DNA from: Haloarcula marina
GTDB taxonomy: Archaea > Halobacteriota > Halobacteria > Halobacteriales > Haloarculaceae
Assembly: GCF_024218775.1 (NCBI RefSeq)
Contig: NZ_CP100404.1
Coordinates: forward strand, 1,240,001 to 1,304,000
DNA length: 64,000 bases
Direction of reading: 5' to 3'
The notes below the pieces were generated by a model. That model did not search any database. It worked only from the letters and a program-made list of their open reading frames with translations, and had not been told where the DNA came from. This document shows positions 17,924 to 26,431 of the stretch, in pieces. How positions within the stretch are numbered: the stretch's first letter is position 1; each line of letters starts with the position of its first letter. The translations under genes were made by a program, and so were the position numbers.

Positions 17924-18616
17924 ATGCTAGAAGATGGGCTGTCTTACCCCATGCAGGGTGAAAGTTGGATCGGGCGAATGCTAATCGGCGGCGTCGTGCT
18001 GTTCCTGTCGTTCCTCATCGTGCCGATTTTCGCGTTCAACGGCTATCTGCTCCGCGTCATCGGGTCGACGGTTCAGGGTGACCCGGAACCCCCGGCGTGG
18101 GAAGATTGGGGTGGGCTCATTGTCGACGGTATCAAAGTGACAATCGTAGGCTTCGTCTACGCCATCGTCCCGACCGTTGTCATCGTCGGCGGCGGCGCCG
18201 TCTTCCTCGGTCTGGGGAGTGCGGCAGGCGGCGACGGCGGTGGCCTCCTCGCCGGATTCGGCCTGCTGAGCATCCTCCTCCTGATTCCGGTGTTGTTCCT
18301 CGTCTACTACATCGTTCCCGCAGCCCTCGCGAACATGGCCGTCGAGGGGAGTCTCGGTGCGGCGTTCGACTTCAACATGCTGAAGAACGTCGTCCTGACG
18401 AGCGACTACTTCGTCGCGGTGCTGATGCCCATCGTCGTCGGCGTCATCCTCAACATCATCAACCAGATTCTCGCGTTCACCATTATCGGCCTCCTCTTGG
18501 TCCCATTCACGACGTTCTACGGGCAGGTTGCGGTGTTCCGGATGTTCGGACTCGCCTTCGAAAAACACGCGGGCCAGACCGGACAGCAGTCCACCGGCAC
18601 CGCCACGACGGTCTGA
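17924..18616 (+). CDS. DUF4013-like polytopic membrane protein
   Basis: A 230-residue membrane protein with about six hydrophobic segments. The opening LEDGLSYPMQGESWIGRMLI followed by the GYLLRVI and WEDWGGLIVDGIK segments is the pattern I associate with archaeal DUF4013 proteins, whose function is unknown. The ATG at 17924 is preferred to a TTG at 17897 because a TATA-like tttatatg at about 17880-17887 puts the transcript start close to this ATG. A short T/G/Q-rich tail ends the protein. Confidence 0.75.
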   Translation: MLEDGLSYPMQGESWIGRMLIGGVVLFLSFLIVPIFAFNGYLLRVIGSTVQGDPEPPAWEDWGGLIVDGIKVTIVGFVYAIVPTVVIVGGGAVFLGLGSAAGGDGGGLLAGFGLLSILLLIPVLFLVYYIVPAALANMAVEGSLGAAFDFNMLKNVVLTSDYFVAVLMPIVVGVILNIINQILAFTIIGLLLVPFTTFYGQVAVFRMFGLAFEKHAGQTGQQSTGTATTV

Positions 18617-18667
18617 CACCGCGCTTTTCGACCGGAGAGTTTTCTTTTCGGCACACGTACGAGGCCC

Positions 18668-19705
18668 GTGCCCAGCACCACCTCCGAGTTCGCCTTCGAA
18701 CTGTGCGTCTGTCAGTGGGCCGAACGGGAGTGGGTCCCCGAGCGTGGCGATTCGGCCGTCGTCGTCGCCCGTCAACTCGGGACGAAGTACCGCCGATGGG
18801 ACACCGTCGTCCTCGAATGCGACCCCGAGGGACTCCGAGAGCGGGCGACGTTCGGCGCGGACTCGTTCGACTCCGACCTGTTGCACGTCCTCCGACACGC
18901 GCCCGCCGACTGGACGTACTACCGCGACGCCCTGCCGGACCCCGGCTATCCGTGGCGGTACGTCCGCGAGTCCATCCACGAGGCGGCCGACCGCGACGCC
19001 CTCCGGACGCGCAAGCGCGGCAACCGAATCGAGATTCGACGGCGCACGGCCTACCCCGAGTGGGTCCGCCGAATCGTCGCCGTCGAGAACAAACCCGATT
19101 TGACGGCGAGCGCGGCGCGTGACCTCGCGGGGCAACTGGAACGGGACGTGGCGCTCGGACTGGCCGACGAGGTGTGGGTGGCGACGGCGACGACCGGCGA
19201 GCGCGTCGAACCGATTCTGCTCGCGGACCTGCCTGCGGAGGTGGGCGTCCTGACCGTCGACACCGACGCGGGGACGGCCGCGTCGGCGTGGGAACCGCGG
19301 ACCCTCGCCGCGTCTGGACCGGGCACGCGCATCCTCGAACGACCCGACGACGGCGTGAGCGCGGCCCGCTTCGAGTACGCCGACCCCGAGTGGAAACGGG
19401 AGAAGCGGCTGGCAATCGCCGAGCGAGCGTACGAGCGCGGATGGCGCGCGTACGCGGGGACGATGCGCCCCGACTGTCGACACTTCGAACTCCGGGCGGA
19501 CGAGACGGGGGTGTACCCGTACTGTGCGGCGAAAGACCGCGTGCCGACCCAGAGCGAGTGTCGCGGGGCATGCGCGGCGTTCGAACCCGAACCGCCGGTC
19601 TGGCGCGGCCGCGGGTGGCCTATCGAGGGTGGGCCGGGCCGCAGAATCAAACGGTTGCTCGACACGCGGCGTCGCAGGCGACGGCCGGGATTGCCGGAGC
19701 GATAG
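18668..19705 (+). CDS. Candidate PD-(D/E)XK-type nuclease with a C-terminal cysteine cluster
   Basis: A 345-residue soluble protein starting at GTG 18668. Residues 35-50 (RQLGTKYRRWDTVVLE) and 134-142 (VRRIVAVENK), then RDLAGQLERD and ADEVWVAT, follow the order of a restriction-endonuclease-like core: Asp45, then Glu140-x-Lys142, then a glutamine helix. A second region holds four cysteines (270, 286, 298, 302) in the C-RHF...C...EC-x3-C pattern. These could bind zinc or an Fe-S cluster, as in Cas4/AddB-type nucleases. The C-terminus is arginine-rich. I know no assigned function. Confidence 0.5.
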   Translation: MPSTTSEFAFELCVCQWAEREWVPERGDSAVVVARQLGTKYRRWDTVVLECDPEGLRERATFGADSFDSDLLHVLRHAPADWTYYRDALPDPGYPWRYVRESIHEAADRDALRTRKRGNRIEIRRRTAYPEWVRRIVAVENKPDLTASAARDLAGQLERDVALGLADEVWVATATTGERVEPILLADLPAEVGVLTVDTDAGTAASAWEPRTLAASGPGTRILERPDDGVSAARFEYADPEWKREKRLAIAERAYERGWRAYAGTMRPDCRHFELRADETGVYPYCAAKDRVPTQSECRGACAAFEPEPPVWRGRGWPIEGGPGRRIKRLLDTRRRRRRPGLPER

Positions 19706-19706
19706 G

Positions 19707-20186
19707 CTACGACTCTGTCACTTCCACGTCCACGTCCTCGCGGGCGACGGCGAGCCTGAACGTCGGCACGGTCCGCTGAATCGTCTCGACGAGGCCCTTA
19801 TCCGCGAGGCCGCGGAGAGCCGAACGGACTTCGCCGACCTCGGGGTCCTCGCCCGCCGCTCTGAGCGCGTGCAGCACCGAGACGACGCTCTGACTGTCGT
19901 CGTCCGGGCCAGCAATCACCTCGACGATAACGCTCTGTAGCGGCGTGACCGTCATGGTCTGGACTCGGTCCGAGTCCTCACCGTCGATGAGCGTCGTCGC
20001 TTCGGGCGTCGCGCAGATGAGGCTGTTCTCGTTCCGGTAGTAGTACTCTTTCAGTTCCGATTCGAGGTACTGGTGGACCTCGCTGCCGCTGTCCATGTCC
20101 CACAGGTCCTGTAACTCGCCGTTCTTGGTCGGTTGGTGGGCGACGATGTCGGCGAGTCGCTCGCGGGCCTCCTCCGAGAGGGTCAT
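19707..20186 (-). CDS. Winged-helix-like haloarchaeal protein, possible regulator
   Basis: A 159-residue soluble protein with two helix-turn-helix-like stretches. The N-terminal one is EEARERLADIVAHQPTKNGE, then SEVHQYLESELKEYYYR. The C-terminal one is GEVRSALRGLADKGLVETIQ, followed by a wing-like strand pair. It may be a two-domain transcription regulator or a protein that uses winged helices for protein contacts. Ligand and targets are unknown. It converges on the candidate nuclease gene with a 1-base gap. Confidence 0.65.
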   Translation of the reverse strand: MTLSEEARERLADIVAHQPTKNGELQDLWDMDSGSEVHQYLESELKEYYYRNENSLICATPEATTLIDGEDSDRVQTMTVTPLQSVIVEVIAGPDDDSQSVVSVLHALRAAGEDPEVGEVRSALRGLADKGLVETIQRTVPTFRLAVAREDVDVEVTES

Positions 20187-20282
20187 CGTTCGACTCTAAG
20201 GCCGAGGGTAGTTACAAGCGTTCTGGACTCGTCCGTTCCTGCCAGCCAAGGTATTTGGCCGTTCGGCCCCTTACGAACGTAG

Positions 20283-21866
20283 ATGGTGCGCGAACGCCCC
20301 TACGCCCTCCTCGCGGTGGTTGGACTGCTCCTGTTCGGTCCCGTCGCCGCCGTCGGCCCGGCAGTTGCGGCCGACGCGCGACTCACGCTGACAGACGCGA
20401 CGGTGACGCCAGCGACGCCGACGGCAGGTGCGCCGATAACCGCCGAGACGACGGTCAGGCTCTCGGGCGGGAGCAACACCTCGCTGACGCTCGACGAGGT
20501 CCGCGTCGTCCGCCCGCGCGACGGCGGTGACGACGAAATCCTCGGCCGCGCGACGGACCTCGGCCGCCTCTCGCCCGGCGAGACGCTCTCGGTTCCGGTG
20601 ACGTTCACCGTCGACGAACCCCGCTCGTACGACCTCCGCTTGGAGGTCGTCGGGACGGACGTCGACGGCGAGACGGCCCGGGCGACGCGGCCCCTGACCG
20701 TCGGCGTCGAGGCGGGCGCGCCGCAGATAGAACTCCGTACCGATGGCGTCGTCGCGGGCGCGGACACGCCGGTCCGGGCCGTCGTCTCGAACCCGACGAC
20801 GGCGGCGCTACGGGGTATCGAACTGACGGTGACCGGCCCCGCCACTGGCGAACGGACCCGGCGGACGGTCGCGACGCTCGCGGCGGGCGCGTCCGAGACG
20901 GTGAACCTCTCGGTGCGCGCCCCCGAGGCGAGCGAGACGCGCGTCGCGGTCCGGACCGACTACACGACGCCGGTCGGCGTCGAGCGAACGGCCACCTTCG
21001 CGCGGAACCTGACCGTCGCGCCGCTGGAGACAGACGTTGGCGTCCGGGCGCAACGCGCGCAGGGCGACCAGCAGGCGCAGGTCCCCGGCGGCTTATCGGG
21101 CCTCTTCGGCGGCGGCGCTGGCGGCGGCGCGCTCCAGCCACAGGCCGACGACGACGAGGAGACGAGCGAGGCACAGGTCGACGTGACGGTTACCAACTTC
21201 GGCAACGCGCCGATTTCCGACGTGGAACTCCTCGCGCGAACGCCCGACGGCGCGGCGCTCTCGGCCGTCGGGCGATTCGCCGTCGCGCCCGAACTCGGTC
21301 CCGGCGAGTCGGCCACGGTCACCGCCGACCTCTCACGCGTCGAGACGGTCGACGGCGTCCGGTTCGTCGCGCGCTACGACGCGGCGGGCGAACGCAGCGA
21401 GAGCGCGACGACGTACGACTACGCCGCGGCCCGCGGCGCGGCCGAACTTACCGGCCTCGACGTGTCCGTGAGCGACGACGGACGGGTCAGCGTCGACGGG
21501 AACCTCGCCAACGTCGGGGACGGCGACGTGACGAGCGCCGTCGTCGCCGTCGAACCCACGGCGTACGTCGAACCGGCCTACCCACAGCGGACCTACTTCG
21601 TCGGGACCGTCGCCGGGAGCGAGTTCGCGCCGTTCGAACTCGTCGCGCAGGCGGACACGGCGAACGCGACGGCGCTCACCGTCCGGGTTCAGTACACCAC
21701 TGGCGGCGAGCGAGTCACCGAAACCGCCGAGGTTCCGCTCCCGGCCGACGACGGGACCGACCGAAGTACGGACCGGCAGTCGCTGGGTATCGCGCTCGCG
21801 GTGACCCTCGGCCTCCTCGTCACCGTCGTCGTGACGCTGTTCGCTCGCCGGACCCGCAACGGATGA
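20283..21866 (+). CDS. Exported Ig-like/CARDB-domain protein anchored in the membrane
   Basis: A 527-residue surface protein with a hydrophobic signal segment (LLAVVGLLLFGPVAAVGPAV, about residues 8-27). Repeated beta-sandwich, S-layer-associated domains follow (RLTLTDATVTPATPTAGAPI; VTNFGNAPISDVELL; ELTGLDVSVSDDGRVSVDG), and the protein ends in a C-terminal membrane helix and a basic stop (FARRTRNG). A low-complexity insert rich in Q, G and A sits near residues 260-295. Its stop overlaps the ATPase start (ATGA at 21863), so it is part of a MacB-like system as an extracytoplasmic partner. Confidence 0.8.
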   Translation: MVRERPYALLAVVGLLLFGPVAAVGPAVAADARLTLTDATVTPATPTAGAPITAETTVRLSGGSNTSLTLDEVRVVRPRDGGDDEILGRATDLGRLSPGETLSVPVTFTVDEPRSYDLRLEVVGTDVDGETARATRPLTVGVEAGAPQIELRTDGVVAGADTPVRAVVSNPTTAALRGIELTVTGPATGERTRRTVATLAAGASETVNLSVRAPEASETRVAVRTDYTTPVGVERTATFARNLTVAPLETDVGVRAQRAQGDQQAQVPGGLSGLFGGGAGGGALQPQADDDEETSEAQVDVTVTNFGNAPISDVELLARTPDGAALSAVGRFAVAPELGPGESATVTADLSRVETVDGVRFVARYDAAGERSESATTYDYAAARGAAELTGLDVSVSDDGRVSVDGNLANVGDGDVTSAVVAVEPTAYVEPAYPQRTYFVGTVAGSEFAPFELVAQADTANATALTVRVQYTTGGERVTETAEVPLPADDGTDRSTDRQSLGIALAVTLGLLVTVVVTLFARRTRNG

Positions 21867-22519
21867 CGGCGACGGACCTGCACCCGGTCGAACTCGCCCC
21901 GCCGCTCCAACTGAGCGACGTGACAAAGCGCTACGACAGCGGCGCGGGCGGCGAAGTGGTCGCCGTCGTCGGACCGAGCGGAAGCGGCAAGAGCACGATG
22001 CTCAACGTCCTCGGACTGCTCGACGACCCCACCAGCGGGCGCGTGGAACTCCGCGGGCAATCGACCACCGGATTGACCGAGGCCCAGCGAACCGACGCCC
22101 GCCGCGAGTCGCTGGGGTTCGTCTTTCAGGACTTCCACCTCCTGCCGACGCTGACCGCCGTCGAGAACGTTCGATTGCCGACGGCGTTCCTCCCGGGCGA
22201 CGCCACCGGTCGGGCGCGCGATTTGTTGGAACGGGTCGGCCTCGGCGACCGACTGGACCACACGCCGGACGAGTTGTCCGGCGGGCAGAAACAGCGCGTC
22301 GCCATCGCGCGGGCGCTCATCAACGAACCCGACGTGTTACTGGCCGACGAACCGACCGGCAACTTGGACCGGGAGACGGGAACTGCTATCTTGGAGGAGA
22401 TTCGCCGCATCGCCGACGAATCTGCGGTGGGCGTCGTCGCCGTCACGCACGACGACTTGGTGACCGAGTACGCCGACCGAACCGTCGAACTCGTCGACGG
22501 GGTGATTCAGCGTGAGTGA
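21863..22519 (+). CDS. ABC transporter ATP-binding protein (MacB/LolD type)
   Basis: A 218-residue ATPase of the type that drives FtsX-like permeases. Walker A is GPSGSGKST near residue 35, the Q-loop VFQDFHLLPTLTAVEN, the signature LSGGQKQRVAIARAL, Walker B VLLADEPTGNLD and the switch histidine AVTHDD. It sits between the exported partner (4-base overlap) and the permease (8-base overlap). Such systems export peptides, lipoproteins or macrolides, or transmit mechanical force. Confidence 0.92.
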   Translation: MTATDLHPVELAPPLQLSDVTKRYDSGAGGEVVAVVGPSGSGKSTMLNVLGLLDDPTSGRVELRGQSTTGLTEAQRTDARRESLGFVFQDFHLLPTLTAVENVRLPTAFLPGDATGRARDLLERVGLGDRLDHTPDELSGGQKQRVAIARALINEPDVLLADEPTGNLDRETGTAILEEIRRIADESAVGVVAVTHDDLVTEYADRTVELVDGVIQRE

Positions 22520-23648
22520 CGCCGAACACCGGTTCCCGGCGCTCTCGCTCGCCCGGCGCAACCTCTCCCGCCAGCGACTGCGGGCCGCGCTGGCGGCGCT
22601 CGGCATCGTCATCGGCGTCTTCGCTGTCGTCACACTCGGACTGCTCGGCAACTCGCTGAGCGCCGCGGCGACGGAGGAACTCGGCGGCCTCGGCAATCAG
22701 ATCATCGTCAGCCCCGGCGAGGGCGGCCCGGAGTCGCTGGACTCGCGCGACTTGGCGGCGATTCAGCGAGCCGCCGACGGCCGCGGGACGGTCGTCCCGC
22801 TCAAGGCGACGGGCGGGTCGGTCAGCGCGAGCGGCGGACAGACCGTCGCGCAAGTGTACGGGACCGATAGCCCGCAGGCGTTGTTCGGCAACGGCAGCGG
22901 CGTCGTCCCGGCGTTCCACAGGCAAGGTGCTATCGTCGGGTCCGAGGTGGCCGCCGACCTCTCGCTCCGTCCGGGGAGCACCATCACCGTCGAACAGAAC
23001 GAGTACCGCGTCGTCAGCGTCCTGCCCGAGGTGGACAGCATCTCGCCCCTCCAAGCCGATTCGGCGGTCATCCTCCCGCCGAGCGAGTTCGCCGCGTCGG
23101 GCTACTCGCAGGTGGTGGTCCAAGCCGACTCGGCGGCCGACGCGCGGGCCATCGCGGACGGCATCGACCGGCGACTGAACGCCCGGCAGGAGCGGGTCAG
23201 CGTCTTCTCGCTGACGAGCGTCCTCGACAGAATCTCGGAGTTCTTCGACCTGCTGAACGGCTTCCTGCTCGCGGTGGCGGGCGTCTCGCTGGTCGTCGCT
23301 GGCGTCAGCATCTTCAACGTCATGTTGATGACCGTCTCGGAGCGACGGGGCGAAATCGGCGTCCTTCGGGCGGTGGGCATCCACCGCCGACAGGTCCTCC
23401 GAACCCTGCTCGTCGAGGCGACGCTACTGGGGGTGGTCGGCGGGGCCGTCGGCGCACTCCTGGGCGTCACGGCCGTCGTCGTCACGGCGACGCAGACGGA
23501 ACTCCCGCTGTGGGCCGTCCTCCTGCCCGGCAACGCCGTCGTCCCGCTGGGCGCGTTCGCCTTCGGCGTCGTCGTGGCGCTCGTCGGCGGCCTGTATCCG
23601 GCCTACCGGGCGGCGTGGGAGCCGCCGGTCGAAGCGCTCCGGGGGTAA
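22512..23648 (+). CDS. FtsX-like (MacB-type) ABC permease
   Basis: A 378-residue permease starting at GTG 22512, inside the ATPase gene. It has the MacB plan: an N-terminal helix (LAALGIVIGVFAVVTLGLLG), a large external domain (residues ~55-235, with NQIIVSPGEGGPESL and FGNGSGVVPAFHRQGAIVGS), then three C-terminal helices around SVFSLTSVLDRISEFFDLLN, RRGEIGVLRAVGIHRRQVLR and GLYPAYRAAWEPPVEALRG. It is the membrane engine of the three-gene operon. Confidence 0.9.
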   Translation: MSDAEHRFPALSLARRNLSRQRLRAALAALGIVIGVFAVVTLGLLGNSLSAAATEELGGLGNQIIVSPGEGGPESLDSRDLAAIQRAADGRGTVVPLKATGGSVSASGGQTVAQVYGTDSPQALFGNGSGVVPAFHRQGAIVGSEVAADLSLRPGSTITVEQNEYRVVSVLPEVDSISPLQADSAVILPPSEFAASGYSQVVVQADSAADARAIADGIDRRLNARQERVSVFSLTSVLDRISEFFDLLNGFLLAVAGVSLVVAGVSIFNVMLMTVSERRGEIGVLRAVGIHRRQVLRTLLVEATLLGVVGGAVGALLGVTAVVVTATQTELPLWAVLLPGNAVVPLGAFAFGVVVALVGGLYPAYRAAWEPPVEALRG

Positions 23649-24113
23649 TCAGAGGTCCGCGATGGTGTCGGCCACGTCCTCCCAGTGGCTCCCACGCCAG
23701 AAGTGTTGGCCGCAGTCTCGGCACCGCCAGACCGGTTCCTCGCCGGGGTTCGGCGCGTAGTCGGGCGTCGGTTCCGTCCGGTCGACGCGTTCGAGCGGCG
23801 CGTTACAGGTCCCGCAGTGGCGCGGTTCCTCGGAGAGTTCGAGCGGAAAGCCCGCCGCGGCGAGTTCGCGCAACTGGTCGGCCACCTCGCGTTCGGTCAG
23901 GAGGACCGCGTCCGGCGCGTCGCGGGCGAGTCGCTCGTCCCGCGTGACGAGGCGACGACCCTCGGTTCTGACGAGCGCCAGCACGTCCTCGTCGGCTTCC
24001 GCGTCGCGGTCCAGAGCGTAGGCCGCGTCGTAGCCGCACATCCGGAGGTACGTCGCCAGTTTACCCAGCATCGCGTCGAGCAGGAGCGGGTCCCGCATCT
24101 CCGGTTCACTCAT
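23649..24113 (-). CDS. Mut7-C RNase domain protein with zinc ribbon
   Basis: A 154-residue predicted PIN-fold RNase. The N-terminal two thirds carry the Mut7-C pattern (LLDAMLGKLATYLRMCGYDA; ADEDVLALVRTEGRRLVTRD; DAVLLTE). The last third is a zinc ribbon with CGTC and CRDC pairs. It overlaps the end of polX by 8 bases and is the last gene of a leftward operon, suggesting a nucleic-acid role beside that polymerase/PHP enzyme. Confidence 0.88.
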   Translation of the reverse strand: MSEPEMRDPLLLDAMLGKLATYLRMCGYDAAYALDRDAEADEDVLALVRTEGRRLVTRDERLARDAPDAVLLTEREVADQLRELAAAGFPLELSEEPRHCGTCNAPLERVDRTEPTPDYAPNPGEEPVWRCRDCGQHFWRGSHWEDVADTIADL

Positions 24114-25842
24114 CGAGGAACTCCCTGACGCCGTCGGCGTCGCGCGCGTTCAACACGTCCGCCGTCTCCGCCCAGCCGCGTCGGGCGGTGTGGACACCGT
24201 AGCGAATCTGCGCGAAGTTGCCGGGGCTGTGGGCGTCGGTGTCGATGACGATGGTCGCACCGGCCTCGATGGCCTGCTTGACGCCGCTGCCGCTCAGGTC
24301 CAGCCGCGCGGGACTGGCGTTCACTTCGAGCGCCGTGCCGTTCGCGGCGGCCACGTCCGCCAGTCGTTCCACGTCGACATCGAGGCCGGGACGACGGTTC
24401 AGGTAGCGACCGGTCGGGTGGCCGATGACGTTCACGTCCGGGTGTTCGGCGGCGGCGACGAGACGGTCGGTCCCGTCGCCGTCGAGCGCGGCGTGGGGCG
24501 ACGCGACCACCACGTCGAGTTCGGCGAGCAAGTCGTCGGCGACGGAGATAGCGCCGTCCTCGCCGATGTTGGCCTCGACGCCGGTGAACACGTCGATGTC
24601 GGCGTCCTCGGCGACCGACCGAACCTCTTCGAGTTGCTCCCACAACTCCTCGTCGGGGACCCCCACCCCACCGACCATTCCCGGCCCCGTCGCGTGGTCG
24701 CTGATAGCGATGTAATCGTGGCCGAACTCGGCCGCACCGGCGACCATCTCCGCGACGGTGTTGCCGCCGTCGGACCACTCTGTGTGCGTGTGCAGGTCGC
24801 CGCGTATCTCGTCTTCTTCGAGCAAGTCCGGCAGGTCGTCGTCGACGGCCGCCTCGACTTCGCCGCGGTTCTCCCGCAGTTCGGGCGGCATCCACGTCAT
24901 GCCCAGCGCCTCGTAGACGCCTTCCTCCGTCGCGCCCGCGAGTCGCTCGCCCGCCCGCTGGTCGTCGTCTTCGACGCCCGAAACGTCGAAGACGCCGTAC
25001 TCGTTAACCTTCAGGTCGCGCTCGATGGCCCGGTTGCGGACGGCGACGTTGTGGTCCTTGCTCCCGGTGAAGTACTGAAGTGCGGCCCCGAACTCCTCGG
25101 GGACGACCACGCGGAGGTCGACCCGCACCCCGCCCGCCATCACGCTGGCTTTCGTCTCGCCCGCCTCGATGACGCGGTCCACGTCGGGCCAGTCGGTGAA
25201 CGCCGCGACGACGGCCTCGGCGGCCTCGCTCCCGACCAGTACGTCCACGTCGCCGATGGTCGCGCGCCACCGTCGGAGCGACCCGCCGAGCGCGTACTTC
25301 TCGACCCCTTCCACGTCGGCCATGTACGATTCGACGCGTTCGCCGTAGGGTCGTGCCTCACCGAGTAGCGTCCGCGCGTGGGCCTCGCGGGCGAAGTCGA
25401 TGTTGTCGAGGATGTTCTGTTCCGTCTTCGCACCGAATCCCGACACCGTCTGTATCTCGCCAGCCTCTGCGGCCGCTTCGAGTTCGTCGAGCGTGGTGAT
25501 TTCGAGCGCTTCGTACAGTTTCCCGACCGACTTGGGGCCGACGCCCTCGACGGCGGTCAGCGCTTCCATGTCGACGGGTAGGTCGGCGCGCAGTTCCGCT
25601 AACTCCGCGATTTCGCCCGTCTCGAAGTACTCGACGACTTTCGAGGAGATGGCGTCGCCGACCCCCTCGATTTCACCGACGGCGTCCGCGCCATCCGCGG
25701 CGAGGCCTTCGACGGCCCCGGGATAGTCACGGATGTTCTCGGCCGCGCGGCGGTAGGCCTGCGGTTTGTACTCGACGCCCTTCGCGTCGAGCAGGTCGGC
25801 GAACTCCTCCAGTCGCGTCGCGATTTCGTCGTTTCGGCTCAT
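24106..25842 (-). CDS. polX: Family-X DNA polymerase with PHP domain (PolX)
   Basis: A 578-residue repair polymerase. Helix-hairpin-helix repeats come first (EGVGDAISSKVVEYF near 55-70; EGVGPKSVGKLYEAL near 95-110; SGFGAKTEQNIL), then the nucleotidyl-transferase core (GGSLRRWRATIGDVDVLVGS, and VRVDLRVV for the third Asp). A C-terminal PHP phosphoesterase follows with an intact DLHTHTEWSDGGNT and TDAHS metal site. It should fill gaps in base-excision repair and process 3' ends. It lies 7 bases after the upstream hypothetical gene and overlaps the Mut7-C gene. Confidence 0.93.
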   Translation of the reverse strand: MSRNDEIATRLEEFADLLDAKGVEYKPQAYRRAAENIRDYPGAVEGLAADGADAVGEIEGVGDAISSKVVEYFETGEIAELAELRADLPVDMEALTAVEGVGPKSVGKLYEALEITTLDELEAAAEAGEIQTVSGFGAKTEQNILDNIDFAREAHARTLLGEARPYGERVESYMADVEGVEKYALGGSLRRWRATIGDVDVLVGSEAAEAVVAAFTDWPDVDRVIEAGETKASVMAGGVRVDLRVVVPEEFGAALQYFTGSKDHNVAVRNRAIERDLKVNEYGVFDVSGVEDDDQRAGERLAGATEEGVYEALGMTWMPPELRENRGEVEAAVDDDLPDLLEEDEIRGDLHTHTEWSDGGNTVAEMVAGAAEFGHDYIAISDHATGPGMVGGVGVPDEELWEQLEEVRSVAEDADIDVFTGVEANIGEDGAISVADDLLAELDVVVASPHAALDGDGTDRLVAAAEHPDVNVIGHPTGRYLNRRPGLDVDVERLADVAAANGTALEVNASPARLDLSGSGVKQAIEAGATIVIDTDAHSPGNFAQIRYGVHTARRGWAETADVLNARDADGVREFLDE

Positions 25843-25849
25843 GCTCTCT

Positions 25850-26302
25850 CTATCTCCCGCGCCCGGCACGACCCGTGCCGGAGTCCGCGTCCTGGTGGCC
25901 CAGCGCCTTCTGCAGGAACTTCATCCACCGCTTCGTGTCGGCCGTCTCTTGGGCTTTCGCCTCCGCTTCGAGGTTGGCGGGACCGAGCTGTTCCAGCGCG
26001 TTCAACGCCCGGTCGATACCGATGATGGCGTTGGCGAGTTCCTCGCCCTCCTCGAAGGAGATGTCTCCCTCCGCTATCAGTTCCTTGCGCTCGATGCGCT
26101 CGCGTCGCAGGTTCTTCTTCGCCTCGTCGACTCGTTCGCGCTTGCCGCGCGGAATCGTGTCCCGGCGCTTGATTTCGAACACGAACGACTGGAGGTCGAT
26201 TTCGTCGCCCTGCACGGTAATCTCGTCGGGAATCGCCGCGCCCACGGTCGCGCCCTCCCGTTCGATGCGCTCCAACAACTGTTTGCGCTCGAACTCTTGC
26301 AC
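25850..26302 (-). CDS. Conserved-looking protein upstream of polX, function unknown
   Basis: A 150-residue charged, mainly helical protein: VQEFERKQLLERIEREGATV, DEIDLQSFVFEIKRRDTIPR, then EGEELANAIIGIDRALNALE. It has no membrane segment or obvious metal site. The start is taken at GTG 26302, as a TTG two codons upstream is less likely. It is the first gene of the three-gene leftward operon with polX and Mut7-C, so a link to DNA or RNA processing is possible but rests on position alone. Confidence 0.7.
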   Translation of the reverse strand: MQEFERKQLLERIEREGATVGAAIPDEITVQGDEIDLQSFVFEIKRRDTIPRGKRERVDEAKKNLRRERIERKELIAEGDISFEEGEELANAIIGIDRALNALEQLGPANLEAEAKAQETADTKRWMKFLQKALGHQDADSGTGRAGRGR

Positions 26303-26392
26303 TACCAACGCGTTCGGTCTACGGGGTTTTACCCGCTTCGTTCCCCCCCGGTTCTATCGCCGGTATCTTTTTCGTGCTCTCGCAACCTACTA

Positions 26393-26400
26393 TAGTATAA
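26393..26400 (+). promoter_or_regulatory. Possible TATA box of the CHAT-protein gene
   Basis: TAGTATAA lies 32-39 bases before the ATG at 26432 in a short AT-rich stretch between divergent genes. Confidence 0.4.
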
Positions 26401-26431
26401 CCGAACACTGTCGTCGGGAGCCGTCGGTAAG

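Noticed and set aside
24106-25842. PolX as a possible mutated PHP enzyme like the one at 48591
   Set aside because: Its PHP motifs (DLHTHT and TDAHS) are intact, so no change of activity is suggested.
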